From Gemmataceae bacterium (lineage in GTDB: Bacteria > Planctomycetota > Planctomycetia > Gemmatales > Gemmataceae), in the NCBI GenBank assembly GCA_020847555.1, contig JADLBT010000394.1:1-23287 (forward strand): a stretch of DNA of 23,287 nt. The letters are read 5' to 3'. Both the position numbers and the translations under genes were made by a program. The stretch's first letter is position 1, and every line of letters starts with the position of its first letter. The notes below the pieces were generated by a model. The model saw only the letters and a list, made by a program, of their open reading frames with translations, searched no databases and was not told the DNA's origin. Positions 8,569-16,042 of the stretch are shown one piece after another.

Positions 8569-10017
8569 ATGAGCGATTCCGACAAGCCCGAACCCACGTC
8601 CACCCCGACTCCGCCCGAGTCGCAGGTCCAGCCTTCCGCGTCCGAGCAGCCCGCGCCGGCCGAACGGACCCCTACCTCGCCCGGCCGCCAGGATCGGCCC
8701 GGCGGCGGCGATCGCGGCGAACGGTTCCTCCGCGGTGGCCGACCCCAAGGCGCGACCCCGCGGCACGAGCCCGTTCCGTCCGTCCAGGAGGAGCACCTGT
8801 TCGGCCGCGCCCCGAGCCTCCGCGACCTGGACCGGGAGATCGAGGACGAGTTGCAGCAGGCGCTCGCCGGGGTGGACGAGAAGCTCCTCTCCGGCGGGGA
8901 GGTGAAACCGGCTGGCAAGGGCGAGCAGCAGGCCGGGCCGCCGGGGCGCAAGAAGGGCAAGGTTATCTCCGTCCGCGGCCCCGACGTGTTCGTGGACGTC
9001 GGCGGCCGCAGTCAGGGGTTCCTGCCGATGACGCAGTTCCCCGAGGGGCCGCCCGCCCCGGGGACCGAGGTCGAGGTCGCGATCGAGGGCTACGACCACG
9101 CCAACGGCCTGCTCATCCTGACGCGCAAGGGGGCTGCCATCGAGGCCGACTGGTCCACCGTCGAGGAGGGCCAGATCGTCGAGGCGCGGGTGATCGAGAC
9201 GAACAAGGGCGGGCTGGCGGTGGACGTCAACGGCATCCGCGGGTTCATGCCGATCAGCCAGATCAGCCTTTACCGGGTCGAGAACACCGAGCAGTTCGTC
9301 AACCAACGGCTGAAGTGCCTGGTCACTGAGGTGAACCGGGAGGAGCGCAACCTCGTGGTCAGCGCCCGCGCCCTGCTGGAGAAGGAGCGTGAGGAGAACC
9401 GGGAGAAGCTCTGGGCGGAGCTGGCCGAGGGCCAGATCCGCACCGGCATCGTCCGGTCGGTCCGCGATTTCGGCGCCTTCGTGGACCTGGGCGGCGCGGA
9501 CGGCCTGCTCCACGTCAGCGAGATGAGCTGGCAGCGCGTCCAGGATCCGACCACCCTCGTCCAGCCCGGGCAGTCGGTCCAGGTCGTCGTGCTCCGGATC
9601 GACCGCGAGAAGCGCAAGCTCAGCCTGGGGATGAAGCAGCTGACAGCCAGCCCGTGGGACAACGCCGAGGAGACGTACCACCCGGGTACGGTCGTTCCGG
9701 GCAAGGTGACGCGGACCATGGATTTCGGAGCGTTCGTCGAGCTGGAGCCCGGCGTGGAAGGGCTGATCCACATCTCCGAGCTGGCCCCGCAGCGCGTCTG
9801 GCGCGTCACCGATGTGGTCAAACCGGGGCAGGAGGTACAGGTGGCGGTGCTGAGCGTCGATAAGGCATCGCGCCGCATCTCGCTGTCGCTCAAGGCGGCC
9901 CAGCCGAAGGAGCCGGAGCAGACGGAGGAGGAGACAGAAGAAGCTGTCGAGGAAGCGCCGCCGAAGCCACCGCGTCCGCGAATCACACCGCTCCGCGGCG
10001 GGCTCGGGAGCCAGTAA
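8569..10017 (+). CDS. S1 RNA-binding domain protein (ribosomal S1-like, four S1 repeats)
   Basis: The 482-residue product contains four S1 (OB-fold) domains at about 126-187, 200-268, 287-357 and 372-443. The last two are canonical, with [23 protein letters not shown] and [28 protein letters not shown] cores. It should bind RNA, most likely in translation or RNA turnover, in the cytoplasm. Classical ribosomal protein S1 of Gram-negative bacteria has six domains, so this is a shorter S1-like protein and may be either the main S1 or a second copy. Residues 1-70 are low-complexity Pro/Ser/Gly/Arg and 445-482 are Glu- then Pro-rich, giving disordered arms on both ends. The ATG at 8569 has GAGG seven bases upstream; the open frame continues further upstream but overlaps the preceding gene. 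A short palindromic repeat follows. Confidence 0.93.
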   Translation: MSDSDKPEPTSTPTPPESQVQPSASEQPAPAERTPTSPGRQDRPGGGDRGERFLRGGRPQGATPRHEPVPSVQEEHLFGRAPSLRDLDREIEDELQQALAGVDEKLLSGGEVKPAGKGEQQAGPPGRKKGKVISVRGPDVFVDVGGRSQGFLPMTQFPEGPPAPGTEVEVAIEGYDHANGLLILTRKGAAIEADWSTVEEGQIVEARVIETNKGGLAVDVNGIRGFMPISQISLYRVENTEQFVNQRLKCLVTEVNREERNLVVSARALLEKEREENREKLWAELAEGQIRTGIVRSVRDFGAFVDLGGADGLLHVSEMSWQRVQDPTTLVQPGQSVQVVVLRIDREKRKLSLGMKQLTASPWDNAEETYHPGTVVPGKVTRTMDFGAFVELEPGVEGLIHISELAPQRVWRVTDVVKPGQEVQVAVLSVDKASRRISLSLKAAQPKEPEQTEEETEEAVEEAPPKPPRPRITPLRGGLGSQ

Positions 10018-10031
10018 CACTTTCGTCTTTC

Positions 10032-10071
10032 CCCCTCTCCCCTCGTGGGAGAGGGGCAGGGGGTGAGGGGG
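10032..10071. repeat. CCCCTCTCCC palindromic repeat, copy 1
   Basis: Arms CCCCTCTCCC (10032-10041) and GGGAGAGGGG (10047-10056) form a perfect 10-bp hairpin with loop CTCGT, followed by CAGGGGGTGAGGGGG. The same 40 bases occur at 21908-21947 with one substitution. It lies 15 bases past the S1-protein gene, in the gap between convergent genes, and could work as a terminator. Confidence 0.88.
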
Positions 10072-10115
10072 AAAGCCAGACACCCTTCGCCGGATCCTGA
10101 ATGAGTTCTGGTCTA

Positions 10116-10910
10116 TCAAGGTCGCGTCGTGCGTCTCTTCAGCTGGTAGCCCCTGTTCGGGATGTTCTCAACCTTTTCCTGCTTGACGAGGTTCCCCAGT
10201 GCTACCCAGACGACGTTCGTGAAATCCTTGCTCTCCGTCTGGTATCCCGCCGCACGGGCGCGGTCGGCAAGCTCTTTCGCCCGCAGAGGCTCATCGCTGG
10301 CGTCAAGCAACCGGAGCAAGAGCGCACTCAGAGGCTCCCGCAATTTCTTCCCAGCCGGAGGAACCTTCCCGTTCGAGCTGGCCGCTTTCCTGGAACGCTG
10401 TGCCTTCGTCGCCCCGACTGCCGGTTTGGCCCGCTCCTTGACGAAGACCACGCCGGCCGCCCCCTTGCGCTGCAGCACGCCCCGCTTCACCAGTTCCGAA
10501 ACCTTGTTCTTCACCAGCTTCGGGATGTCCCGGCTGGTCGTGGGGAATTGGTCCTGGACCACCTTCTCCGTCAACTCCTTCACGGTAATCGGGCGGCCGG
10601 CCTGCTGGACGAGATCCTCCAGGAACCGCGACAAGGTCATTCCTCCCTGAATCGGGCTCTGGGATGCCGGAGGCTCTGGCGCGGGGGCCACCGGCGCCGG
10701 TTGTCCCGCTGGGGCTAGCGGCTCAGTATTGGGGACACGGGCTGCCGCGATCTCGGCCTCCACCGTCTGGAGCTGGGCAACGAGTTCTTCCCGACGCCGG
10801 ACCAGCTCCTCGCGGCGGCCCTCGAAGGCCCGCCGCGCCTCTTCCAGCTCGGCTTGTTTCTGAGCTTGACGTTGGGACAGCTCCAGCAGGGAAAGGTCGG
10901 CGGGGGGCAT
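10116..10910 (-). CDS. Coiled-coil protein with two winged-helix-like domains
   Basis: The 264-residue product is not a family I can name. An N-terminal helix of about 50 residues (8-58), rich in Gln, Glu and Arg, is a predicted coiled coil. A Pro/Ala linker (60-88) leads to a winged-helix-like module at 92-157 (FLEDLVQQAGRPITVKELTE onward, ending KGAAGVVFVKE). A basic linker (160-190) joins it to a second module at 192-258, with LLDASDEPLRAKELADRA, an SKDFTNVVWVALGNLVKQ helix and the wing NRGYQLKRR. The layout suggests a dimeric DNA-binding protein. I chose the ATG at 10910, with AAGG about ten bases upstream; the frame extends to 11063 but that part is low-complexity. It is divergent from the Hsp70-family gene. 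The tandem module design echoes the protein at 3122-3823. Confidence 0.82.
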   Translation of the reverse strand: MPPADLSLLELSQRQAQKQAELEEARRAFEGRREELVRRREELVAQLQTVEAEIAAARVPNTEPLAPAGQPAPVAPAPEPPASQSPIQGGMTLSRFLEDLVQQAGRPITVKELTEKVVQDQFPTTSRDIPKLVKNKVSELVKRGVLQRKGAAGVVFVKERAKPAVGATKAQRSRKAASSNGKVPPAGKKLREPLSALLLRLLDASDEPLRAKELADRARAAGYQTESKDFTNVVWVALGNLVKQEKVENIPNRGYQLKRRTTRP

Positions 10911-10953
10911 GGTCGGTGGCACCTTGAGGGACTGGGAGCGACTGGCTCTCTCT

Positions 10954-10982
10954 ACTTTGCCTGACGGCTCGTTTCTCGTCAA
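10954..10982 (-). promoter_or_regulatory. Candidate promoter for the coiled-coil winged-helix gene
   Basis: On the minus strand, TTGACG (10977-10982, 5 of 6 to consensus) is followed after 17 bases by CAAAGT (10954-10959, only 3 of 6). The predicted transcript would carry a leader of about 35-40 bases before the ATG at 10910. The weak -10 box keeps confidence low. Confidence 0.28.
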
Positions 10983-11083
10983 GGACAGGGACCGGACGGG
11001 TGGGGCAAGCGCGGGGGATTGCGGCGGACAAGGAGGGCTGTACCGTTTGCTCCGTCGCGGCACCTGGTGCAGACCGACTCCGG

Positions 11084-11118
11084 TAAAATGAGGAAGGCAC
11101 GCGGTCCGACCGCGTGCC
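11084..11118 (+). promoter_or_regulatory. Candidate -10 box and perfect palindrome before the Hsp70-family gene
   Basis: A TAAAAT hexamer (11084-11089, 5 of 6 to the -10 consensus; no good -35 is visible) is followed by a perfect palindrome: GGCACGCGGT (11096-11105), CCG, ACCGCGTGCC (11109-11118). The palindrome would sit at the transcription start, the usual place for a repressor operator, or form a hairpin at the 5' end of the mRNA. It is not the CIRCE heat-shock element. Confidence 0.4.
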
Positions 11119-11153
11119 CGAGTTCCGTGAAGCCATTACGGAGTGCTATCGCC

Positions 11154-12995
11154 GTGAAAGCGTCCCGCTACGTTGTCGGCATCGACCTCGGCACCACGAA
11201 CAGCGCGCTGGCGTATGTCGATACCGCCGTGGGCGAGGGGCAGGATCCCACGGTCCTGCACCTGCCCGTCCCCCAGGTCGTCCAGCCCGGGACCGTCGAG
11301 GAGCGCCCACTGCTGCCGTCGTTCCTGTACCTGCCTGGCCCAAATGAGCAGCCCGCCGGCGCCCTGAAGCTGCCGTGGGCGCCCGATCGAGATTACGCTG
11401 CCGGCGAGTTCGCTCGCACGTTCGGCAGCCAGGTGCCGACGCGCCTGGTCGCGTCCGCGAAGTCGTGGCTGTGTCACGGCGGGGTGGACCGACGGCAGGC
11501 GATCCTCCCGTGGAAGGCGCCCGAGAACGCCCGCCGCGTCTCCCCGGTCGAGGCGAGTACCCTCTACCTCAAGCACCTGGGCGAGGCGTGGAACCATCTG
11601 ATCGCGAGGGATATCGCCGAGAACCGGCTCGAACAGCAGGACATCATCCTGACCGTGCCGGCGTCGTTCGACGCGGTGGCGCGCGAGCTGACCGTCGAGG
11701 CGGCCCGTGCCGCCGGGCTGGAGCACGTCACCCTGCTGGAGGAGCCGCAGGCCGCGTTCTACAGCTGGATCGAATCCAGTCGCGAGGGGTGGCGCAAGCA
11801 GGTCGAGGTCGGCGACGTGGTTCTGATCTGCGACGTCGGCGGCGGCACCACCGACCTGAGCTTGATCGCCGTCAGCGAGGAGGATGGCCAACTCGCCCTG
11901 ACGCGCGTGGCGGTCGGCGACCACATCCTGCTCGGCGGCGACAACATGGACCTGACGCTGGCCCACGCCGCCGCCCAGGGGTTCGCCGCGAAGGGCGTCA
12001 AGCTGGACTCCGGCCAGATGCACATGCTGTGGCACAGCTGCCGGCTGGCGAAGGAGAAGCTGTTCGCCGACGCCCACCTGGCCGCCGCCCCTGTGACGGT
12101 CCTCGGCCGCGGCAGCCGGGTGATCGGCGGCACGCTCAAGGGCGAACTGACCCGTGCCGAGGCCGAGCGCGTCCTCGTCGATGGCTTCTTCCCGGAGTGT
12201 ACCGGCAACGCCGCGCCGCGCCGCCAGAAGGCGGTCGGCCTGCAGGAACTCGGGCTGCCCTACGCGGCCGACCCGGCGGTGACGAAGCACCTCGCCTGGT
12301 TCCTGACGCGCAACCACGAGGTGCTCGCCCAGCGAGCGCCGAGCAAGCGCAGCAAGAAGAAGGCGACCCAGGCGACGGCGATCCTATTCAACGGCGGCGT
12401 CTTCAAGGCCGTCCCGCTGCGCCAGCGACTCCTGGAGGTCGTCAACCAGTGGACAAAGACGGCGGGCGGCGTCCCGGTGAAGGAGTTGGAGGGCGCCGAC
12501 CTCGACCTGGCGGTCTGTCGCGGGGCCGCGTACTACGGGCTGGTGCGGCGCGGGCGCGGCATCCGCATCCGCGGCGGCACGGCCCGGGCGTACTACGTCG
12601 GCATCGAGACGTCCCTGCCCGCGGTGCCGGGGAGTCCGCCGCCGATCAAGGCGCTGTGCGTGGTGCCGTTCGGCATGGAGGAGGGCAGCGAGACGGACGT
12701 GCCGGGGCAGGAGTTTGGGCTGGTCGTCGGCGAGCCGGCGGAGTTCCGCTTCCTCGGCTCGAACGTGCGCCGCGGCGACACGGTCGGCACGATCGTCGAG
12801 GACTGGGAGGAGCAGATCGAGGAATTGAGCCCGCTGACGATGACGCTGGAAGCGCCGGGGCGCGAGGGGCGCACCGTGCCGGTACACCTGCACAGCAAGG
12901 TGACCGAGGTGGGGACGCTGGATTTGTGGTGCCTCAGCCGCGACGGCGAGCAGCGCTGGAAGCTGGAGTTCAACGTGCGTGAGCGGGTCGAGTAA
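11154..12995 (+). CDS. Hsp70 family protein (DnaK-like ATPase without lid)
   Basis: The 613-residue product belongs to the Hsp70/actin-like ATPase superfamily. The phosphate-1 motif GIDLGTTNS is at 9-17, phosphate-2 DVGGGTTDLS at 227-236, and the adenosine motif ILFNGGVFKA at about 410-419. An EEPQAAFYSW segment matches the EPxAA signature of Hsp70. After the ATPase (to about 480) a beta-rich region of about 130 residues resembles a reduced substrate-binding sandwich, and the helical lid of DnaK is missing. Extra segments at 30-60 and in subdomain IIB make it a divergent member rather than DnaK itself, whose J-protein and GrpE partners are not nearby. I chose the GTG at 11154, directly before the phosphate motif, with GGAG ten bases upstream; another GTG at 11127 has no ribosome site. 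A palindrome in the leader may regulate it. Confidence 0.92.
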   Translation: MKASRYVVGIDLGTTNSALAYVDTAVGEGQDPTVLHLPVPQVVQPGTVEERPLLPSFLYLPGPNEQPAGALKLPWAPDRDYAAGEFARTFGSQVPTRLVASAKSWLCHGGVDRRQAILPWKAPENARRVSPVEASTLYLKHLGEAWNHLIARDIAENRLEQQDIILTVPASFDAVARELTVEAARAAGLEHVTLLEEPQAAFYSWIESSREGWRKQVEVGDVVLICDVGGGTTDLSLIAVSEEDGQLALTRVAVGDHILLGGDNMDLTLAHAAAQGFAAKGVKLDSGQMHMLWHSCRLAKEKLFADAHLAAAPVTVLGRGSRVIGGTLKGELTRAEAERVLVDGFFPECTGNAAPRRQKAVGLQELGLPYAADPAVTKHLAWFLTRNHEVLAQRAPSKRSKKKATQATAILFNGGVFKAVPLRQRLLEVVNQWTKTAGGVPVKELEGADLDLAVCRGAAYYGLVRRGRGIRIRGGTARAYYVGIETSLPAVPGSPPPIKALCVVPFGMEEGSETDVPGQEFGLVVGEPAEFRFLGSNVRRGDTVGTIVEDWEEQIEELSPLTMTLEAPGREGRTVPVHLHSKVTEVGTLDLWCLSRDGEQRWKLEFNVRERVE

Positions 12996-13027
12996 GGGCT
13001 CGCGCACGGATGGGGCCGGGCATGGGT

Positions 13028-14110
13028 TCACGCTGGCGCAGGGAGGACGGTCGTCTGCACCTTCGGCGCCAGCAGCCGCAGCCGGTCGCGAGCCAGGAAC
13101 CACAGCCCGGTCGCGTTGACCAGCACCCACTCCAGCGCGTGCAGCACCGCCGCGAACGCCAGCGCGACCTCGCCGCTGTGGACCGCGACGAGGTACAGCC
13201 CCAGCCGCGCGAACCCGTGGTACGTCCCGACCGCGCCCGGCGCCGCCGGGACCACCGCTCCGAACGCCGTCATGAACACAACCACGACGTAATGCTCGGG
13301 CGCCAGATCCAGCCCCAGTCCGCGGCCGACGAACCAGCACGTCCCGACCGACACGCCCCACACCCCCAACGACAAAATGCCGACCTGCACCACCTGCCGT
13401 ACCGAGGCGAAGACCTTCAACCCCTCGCAGAAGCGCAGCGCGATGTCGGCCGCCCGGTCGGCGAGCCGTGCGCTGACCAGTGACAGCGGACCGGCAACGC
13501 AGGCCCGCAGCCAGTGCCGGCGCCAGTAGCCCAGCGCGAGTACCGACGCCAGCGCCAGCGTGATCGCCAGCGCCACCCACCCGGCGAGGGCCAGCTCGGC
13601 GGCGTGCGGCCCGGCCGACACCAGGACGAGATACCCGGCGAGCATCAACACCAGCGCCAGCAGGTCGAGGACGCGCTCGATGGCGACGGAGCCGAGGAGC
13701 GCGGCGGCGCTGACGCCTTCCAGCTGGCGCAACGACCGGACCCGCACCAGCTCGCCGAGCCGGAATGGCAGCACGTTGTTCGCCAGGAAGCCGACGCACG
13801 TGGCCGAGAGGCACGATCCGGCCCGGACCCGCCGGCGCCCCTCCAGCAACACCTGCCACCGCCAGGCGCGGAGCCAGAGCGTCGCCAGGAAGCAGAACCC
13901 GGCGAGCATCAGGTCCGACCCGCGGCAGCTCATCGCCCGGTGCCAGCTCTCCGACACGTCCACGCCCTGAAAGGCGAGCACGGGCAGGACCACGCCGAGC
14001 GCGATCCCCAGCACCAGGGCCGCCCAGCGCTTGCGGTTCGATTGGGGATGTGCGTCCGTCCCGTCGCCGTCCGGCCCGCCCCGGACGGCTTCCGTCGCGA
14101 TCTGTGCCAT
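13028..14110 (-). CDS. Lysylphosphatidylglycerol synthase-type transmembrane (flippase-like) protein
   Basis: The 360-residue integral membrane protein belongs to the LPG-synthase TM / UPF0104 family (YbhN, AglD-like). The hallmark NNVLPFRLGELVR lies at 111-123, and the late PAAPGAVGTYHGFARLGLY motif is present. About eight membrane helices are visible, beginning with 29-47. The soluble lysyltransferase domain of MprF is absent. Members of this family are linked to lipid or polyprenyl-glycan movement and are often next to glycosyltransferases, as here with the genes at 14353-19858, so a role in handling a glycolipid is likely (inference). I chose the ATG at 14110 with GGAG five bases upstream; the longer start at 14233 adds a low-complexity, arginine-rich stretch without a ribosome site. 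It is convergent with the Hsp70-family gene, 32 bases away. Confidence 0.9.
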   Translation of the reverse strand: MAQIATEAVRGGPDGDGTDAHPQSNRKRWAALVLGIALGVVLPVLAFQGVDVSESWHRAMSCRGSDLMLAGFCFLATLWLRAWRWQVLLEGRRRVRAGSCLSATCVGFLANNVLPFRLGELVRVRSLRQLEGVSAAALLGSVAIERVLDLLALVLMLAGYLVLVSAGPHAAELALAGWVALAITLALASVLALGYWRRHWLRACVAGPLSLVSARLADRAADIALRFCEGLKVFASVRQVVQVGILSLGVWGVSVGTCWFVGRGLGLDLAPEHYVVVVFMTAFGAVVPAAPGAVGTYHGFARLGLYLVAVHSGEVALAFAAVLHALEWVLVNATGLWFLARDRLRLLAPKVQTTVLPAPA

Positions 14111-14352
14111 GCCCTCTCCCTGCTCTGCTGTGCCTCGGTCGCGGTTCCAGTCCGTGGGCTGGCACGTCGGGGGACGGGTGCGCGCGTGCCTGCCGACCAA
14201 GCCTAGCACACGGCCGGTCAGGCGGCGCGGCATGGGCGGAAAGGAGGGGTGAATCGACCGAGGTGAGTTTGCGAGAGGGCCAACGGTGTGCTAAGTCCCT
14301 GGCAAGGACTGTAAACCGTTTCCAGGGCAAGCGTGTCCTTCGCGGAGGGTGC

Positions 14353-16038
14353 ATGCTTCCACAACCGCCGATTGTCCAGGCGGGGCCGGTCGCCTCGGCC
14401 CGCCCGTGGTGGCCGCTCGCCCTGGGGGGACAGTTCGTCTTCGTGTTCACGGCGCTGGCTCTGTCAGGCCCCGGGCGCATCGACATCGTCGATGGGCAGA
14501 CCCGTTACGAGGTCGCTCGCAGCCTGACGGAACACGGCGACTCGGTCATCCGCGACCCGCTCGTCTGGTTCCGCGTTCATCGGGGCCGGGACGGCCTGAA
14601 GCACACGCCCTACCGCTTTCCGCAGAGCGGCCTGGGTGCGGTCGCCATCCGCGTGGCCGACGCGACCGGGGGCCAGTCCGAGTCGCGCCGGCACTTCTTC
14701 TTCGTCCTCACCAGCGCCGTTGCCGGGGCCGTCCTGGCGGTGACGTACAGCGTGCTGTTCCGCCGGCTGGGCCTGCGCCCCTGGCCGAGCCTGTTGTGGG
14801 GGGCGGCGGGCATCTTCTGCACGCCGAGCTGGTACTACAGTACGAGCACCTTCGACGACATCCTGGGGGCGTCGGCGGTCGTGCTGGCGCTTGTGGTCGC
14901 GCTGCTGTCTCGCGAGCGCCGCCCGCTGCTCGGGGCGGCGGCCGCGGGCCTCCTCCTGGGGTGGGCCGTTAACTGTAAAGAACCGCTGGCCGTGTTCGGC
15001 CTGCCGGCGGTGGCCGCACTCTGGCGGGCGGACCTGCCGCAGCGCCGGCGACTCCTGCCCGCGGTCCTCGTTGCCGGTGGGCTGTGCCTGGGGATGGTCG
15101 CATACAAGGCTTACGATGACTACAAGTTTCCGCCCGGGTCGGAGGATCCGAACGCGGAGTACGAGCAGCTGTACGGGGCCATGTGGACCGCGAATCCTGC
15201 TCCGGCTCTGCTCGGGCTTACCTTCAGTCCCTCGTCCGGCATGTTCTGGTACTGCCCGACGTTCCTGCTGAGTCTCACCGGCTGGACGGTGTGGCGTCGG
15301 CGCTTCCCCGGCTTCTGCGCGGCGGTGGGCGCGTCCTCGCTGCTGTACGTGCTGTTCCTGTCGGTGCTGACGTTCTTCAAGGGCGAGCCATGCTGGGGGC
15401 CGCGCTACCTGACGCCGGTCCTTGCCGTCTGGTGGGTGTTCGCCCCGGCGGCGCTGGTCCGTGTGCGCCCGTTCCTGGCCGCCGTCGCCCTGGGACTGGG
15501 CGCTGTGGTGCAGTTCCTCGGTCTGAGCGTCGATCCGCAGCGCCTGCTGCTGGAGAAGGCCATTCCGTTCAACTACTACATTTACGATCCGTGGCTTCAG
15601 TTTCACCCGGAGGCGTCGCACCTGTTCCAGCGCCCCCGCGAAATCGCCCGCATCCTGTCGGCCGCGGAGCGCGAGCCGCACTACACCCCAGTCCACCAGC
15701 CGACCTACGCGACACGCATCCCGCCGGCCGTGCCGGTGGCGCTCACGAGCGCGCTGGGGCACGTCCCCTCGCCGCTCGCGCCCGGCCCGCTGGCAGGGGA
15801 TTCGGCGTATCTGCTGACGGCGACGGGCCACGGCATCAACCAGTACCGGGGGGCGGTGCGGCGCTACCACGTCTTCGGCGGGTTCCGGCCGTGGTGGCTC
15901 AGCCAGCGCTACCTGGCTCCGGGCGAGCGGCCGGTCGATCTCGAACGGACCGTGTTGCTGCTGGCCGGCGTCGGGTTCGGCGGGCTGGGGCTGATGCTGG
16001 CGGGCGCCCGGGCGTGCCGCCGAACGCCGACGAGGTGA
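14353..16038 (+). CDS. Polytopic membrane protein, probable GT-C-type glycosyltransferase (first of tandem pair)
   Basis: The 561-residue product has about ten or more membrane helices from residue 22 on. A conserved segment after the first helix, GRIDIVDGQTRYEVARSL (41-58), has the acidic, periplasmic-loop character of the first loop in GT-C glycosyltransferases, which use polyprenyl-phosphate sugars. Other fixed points shared with the next gene are TPYRFPQS, RRHFFFVLTSA, STSTFDDILGA, NCKEPL, WGPRYLTPVL (348-357) and HLFQRPREI. The family assignment rests on topology and the loop motif; no catalytic residue is proven. The start ATG at 14353 has GGAGGG just upstream. The second gene begins four bases after this stop, so the two are cotranscribed. 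The C-terminal third (about 430-530) is a soluble, outward segment with RYHVFGGFRPWWLSQRY before a last helix. Confidence 0.8.
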   Translation: MLPQPPIVQAGPVASARPWWPLALGGQFVFVFTALALSGPGRIDIVDGQTRYEVARSLTEHGDSVIRDPLVWFRVHRGRDGLKHTPYRFPQSGLGAVAIRVADATGGQSESRRHFFFVLTSAVAGAVLAVTYSVLFRRLGLRPWPSLLWGAAGIFCTPSWYYSTSTFDDILGASAVVLALVVALLSRERRPLLGAAAAGLLLGWAVNCKEPLAVFGLPAVAALWRADLPQRRRLLPAVLVAGGLCLGMVAYKAYDDYKFPPGSEDPNAEYEQLYGAMWTANPAPALLGLTFSPSSGMFWYCPTFLLSLTGWTVWRRRFPGFCAAVGASSLLYVLFLSVLTFFKGEPCWGPRYLTPVLAVWWVFAPAALVRVRPFLAAVALGLGAVVQFLGLSVDPQRLLLEKAIPFNYYIYDPWLQFHPEASHLFQRPREIARILSAAEREPHYTPVHQPTYATRIPPAVPVALTSALGHVPSPLAPGPLAGDSAYLLTATGHGINQYRGAVRRYHVFGGFRPWWLSQRYLAPGERPVDLERTVLLLAGVGFGGLGLMLAGARACRRTPTR

Positions 16039-16042
16039 CCGC

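Noticed and set aside
10911..11153. CIRCE element expected for a chaperone gene
   Set aside because: TTAGCACTC with its inverse GAGTGCTAA is not present; the only palindrome there is GC-rich and different.
14286..14330. tRNA-Tyr-like CTGTAAA anticodon loop before the first membrane-protein gene
   Set aside because: The flanking bases do not form an anticodon stem, and no GGTTCGAATCC-type T arm or acceptor stem is found.
14111..14352. Divergent spacer between the flippase-like and first membrane-protein genes
   Set aside because: Checked for promoters, repeats and RNA genes. Only a short CCCTGG/CCAGGG pair at 14297-14327 is visible, too weak to call.
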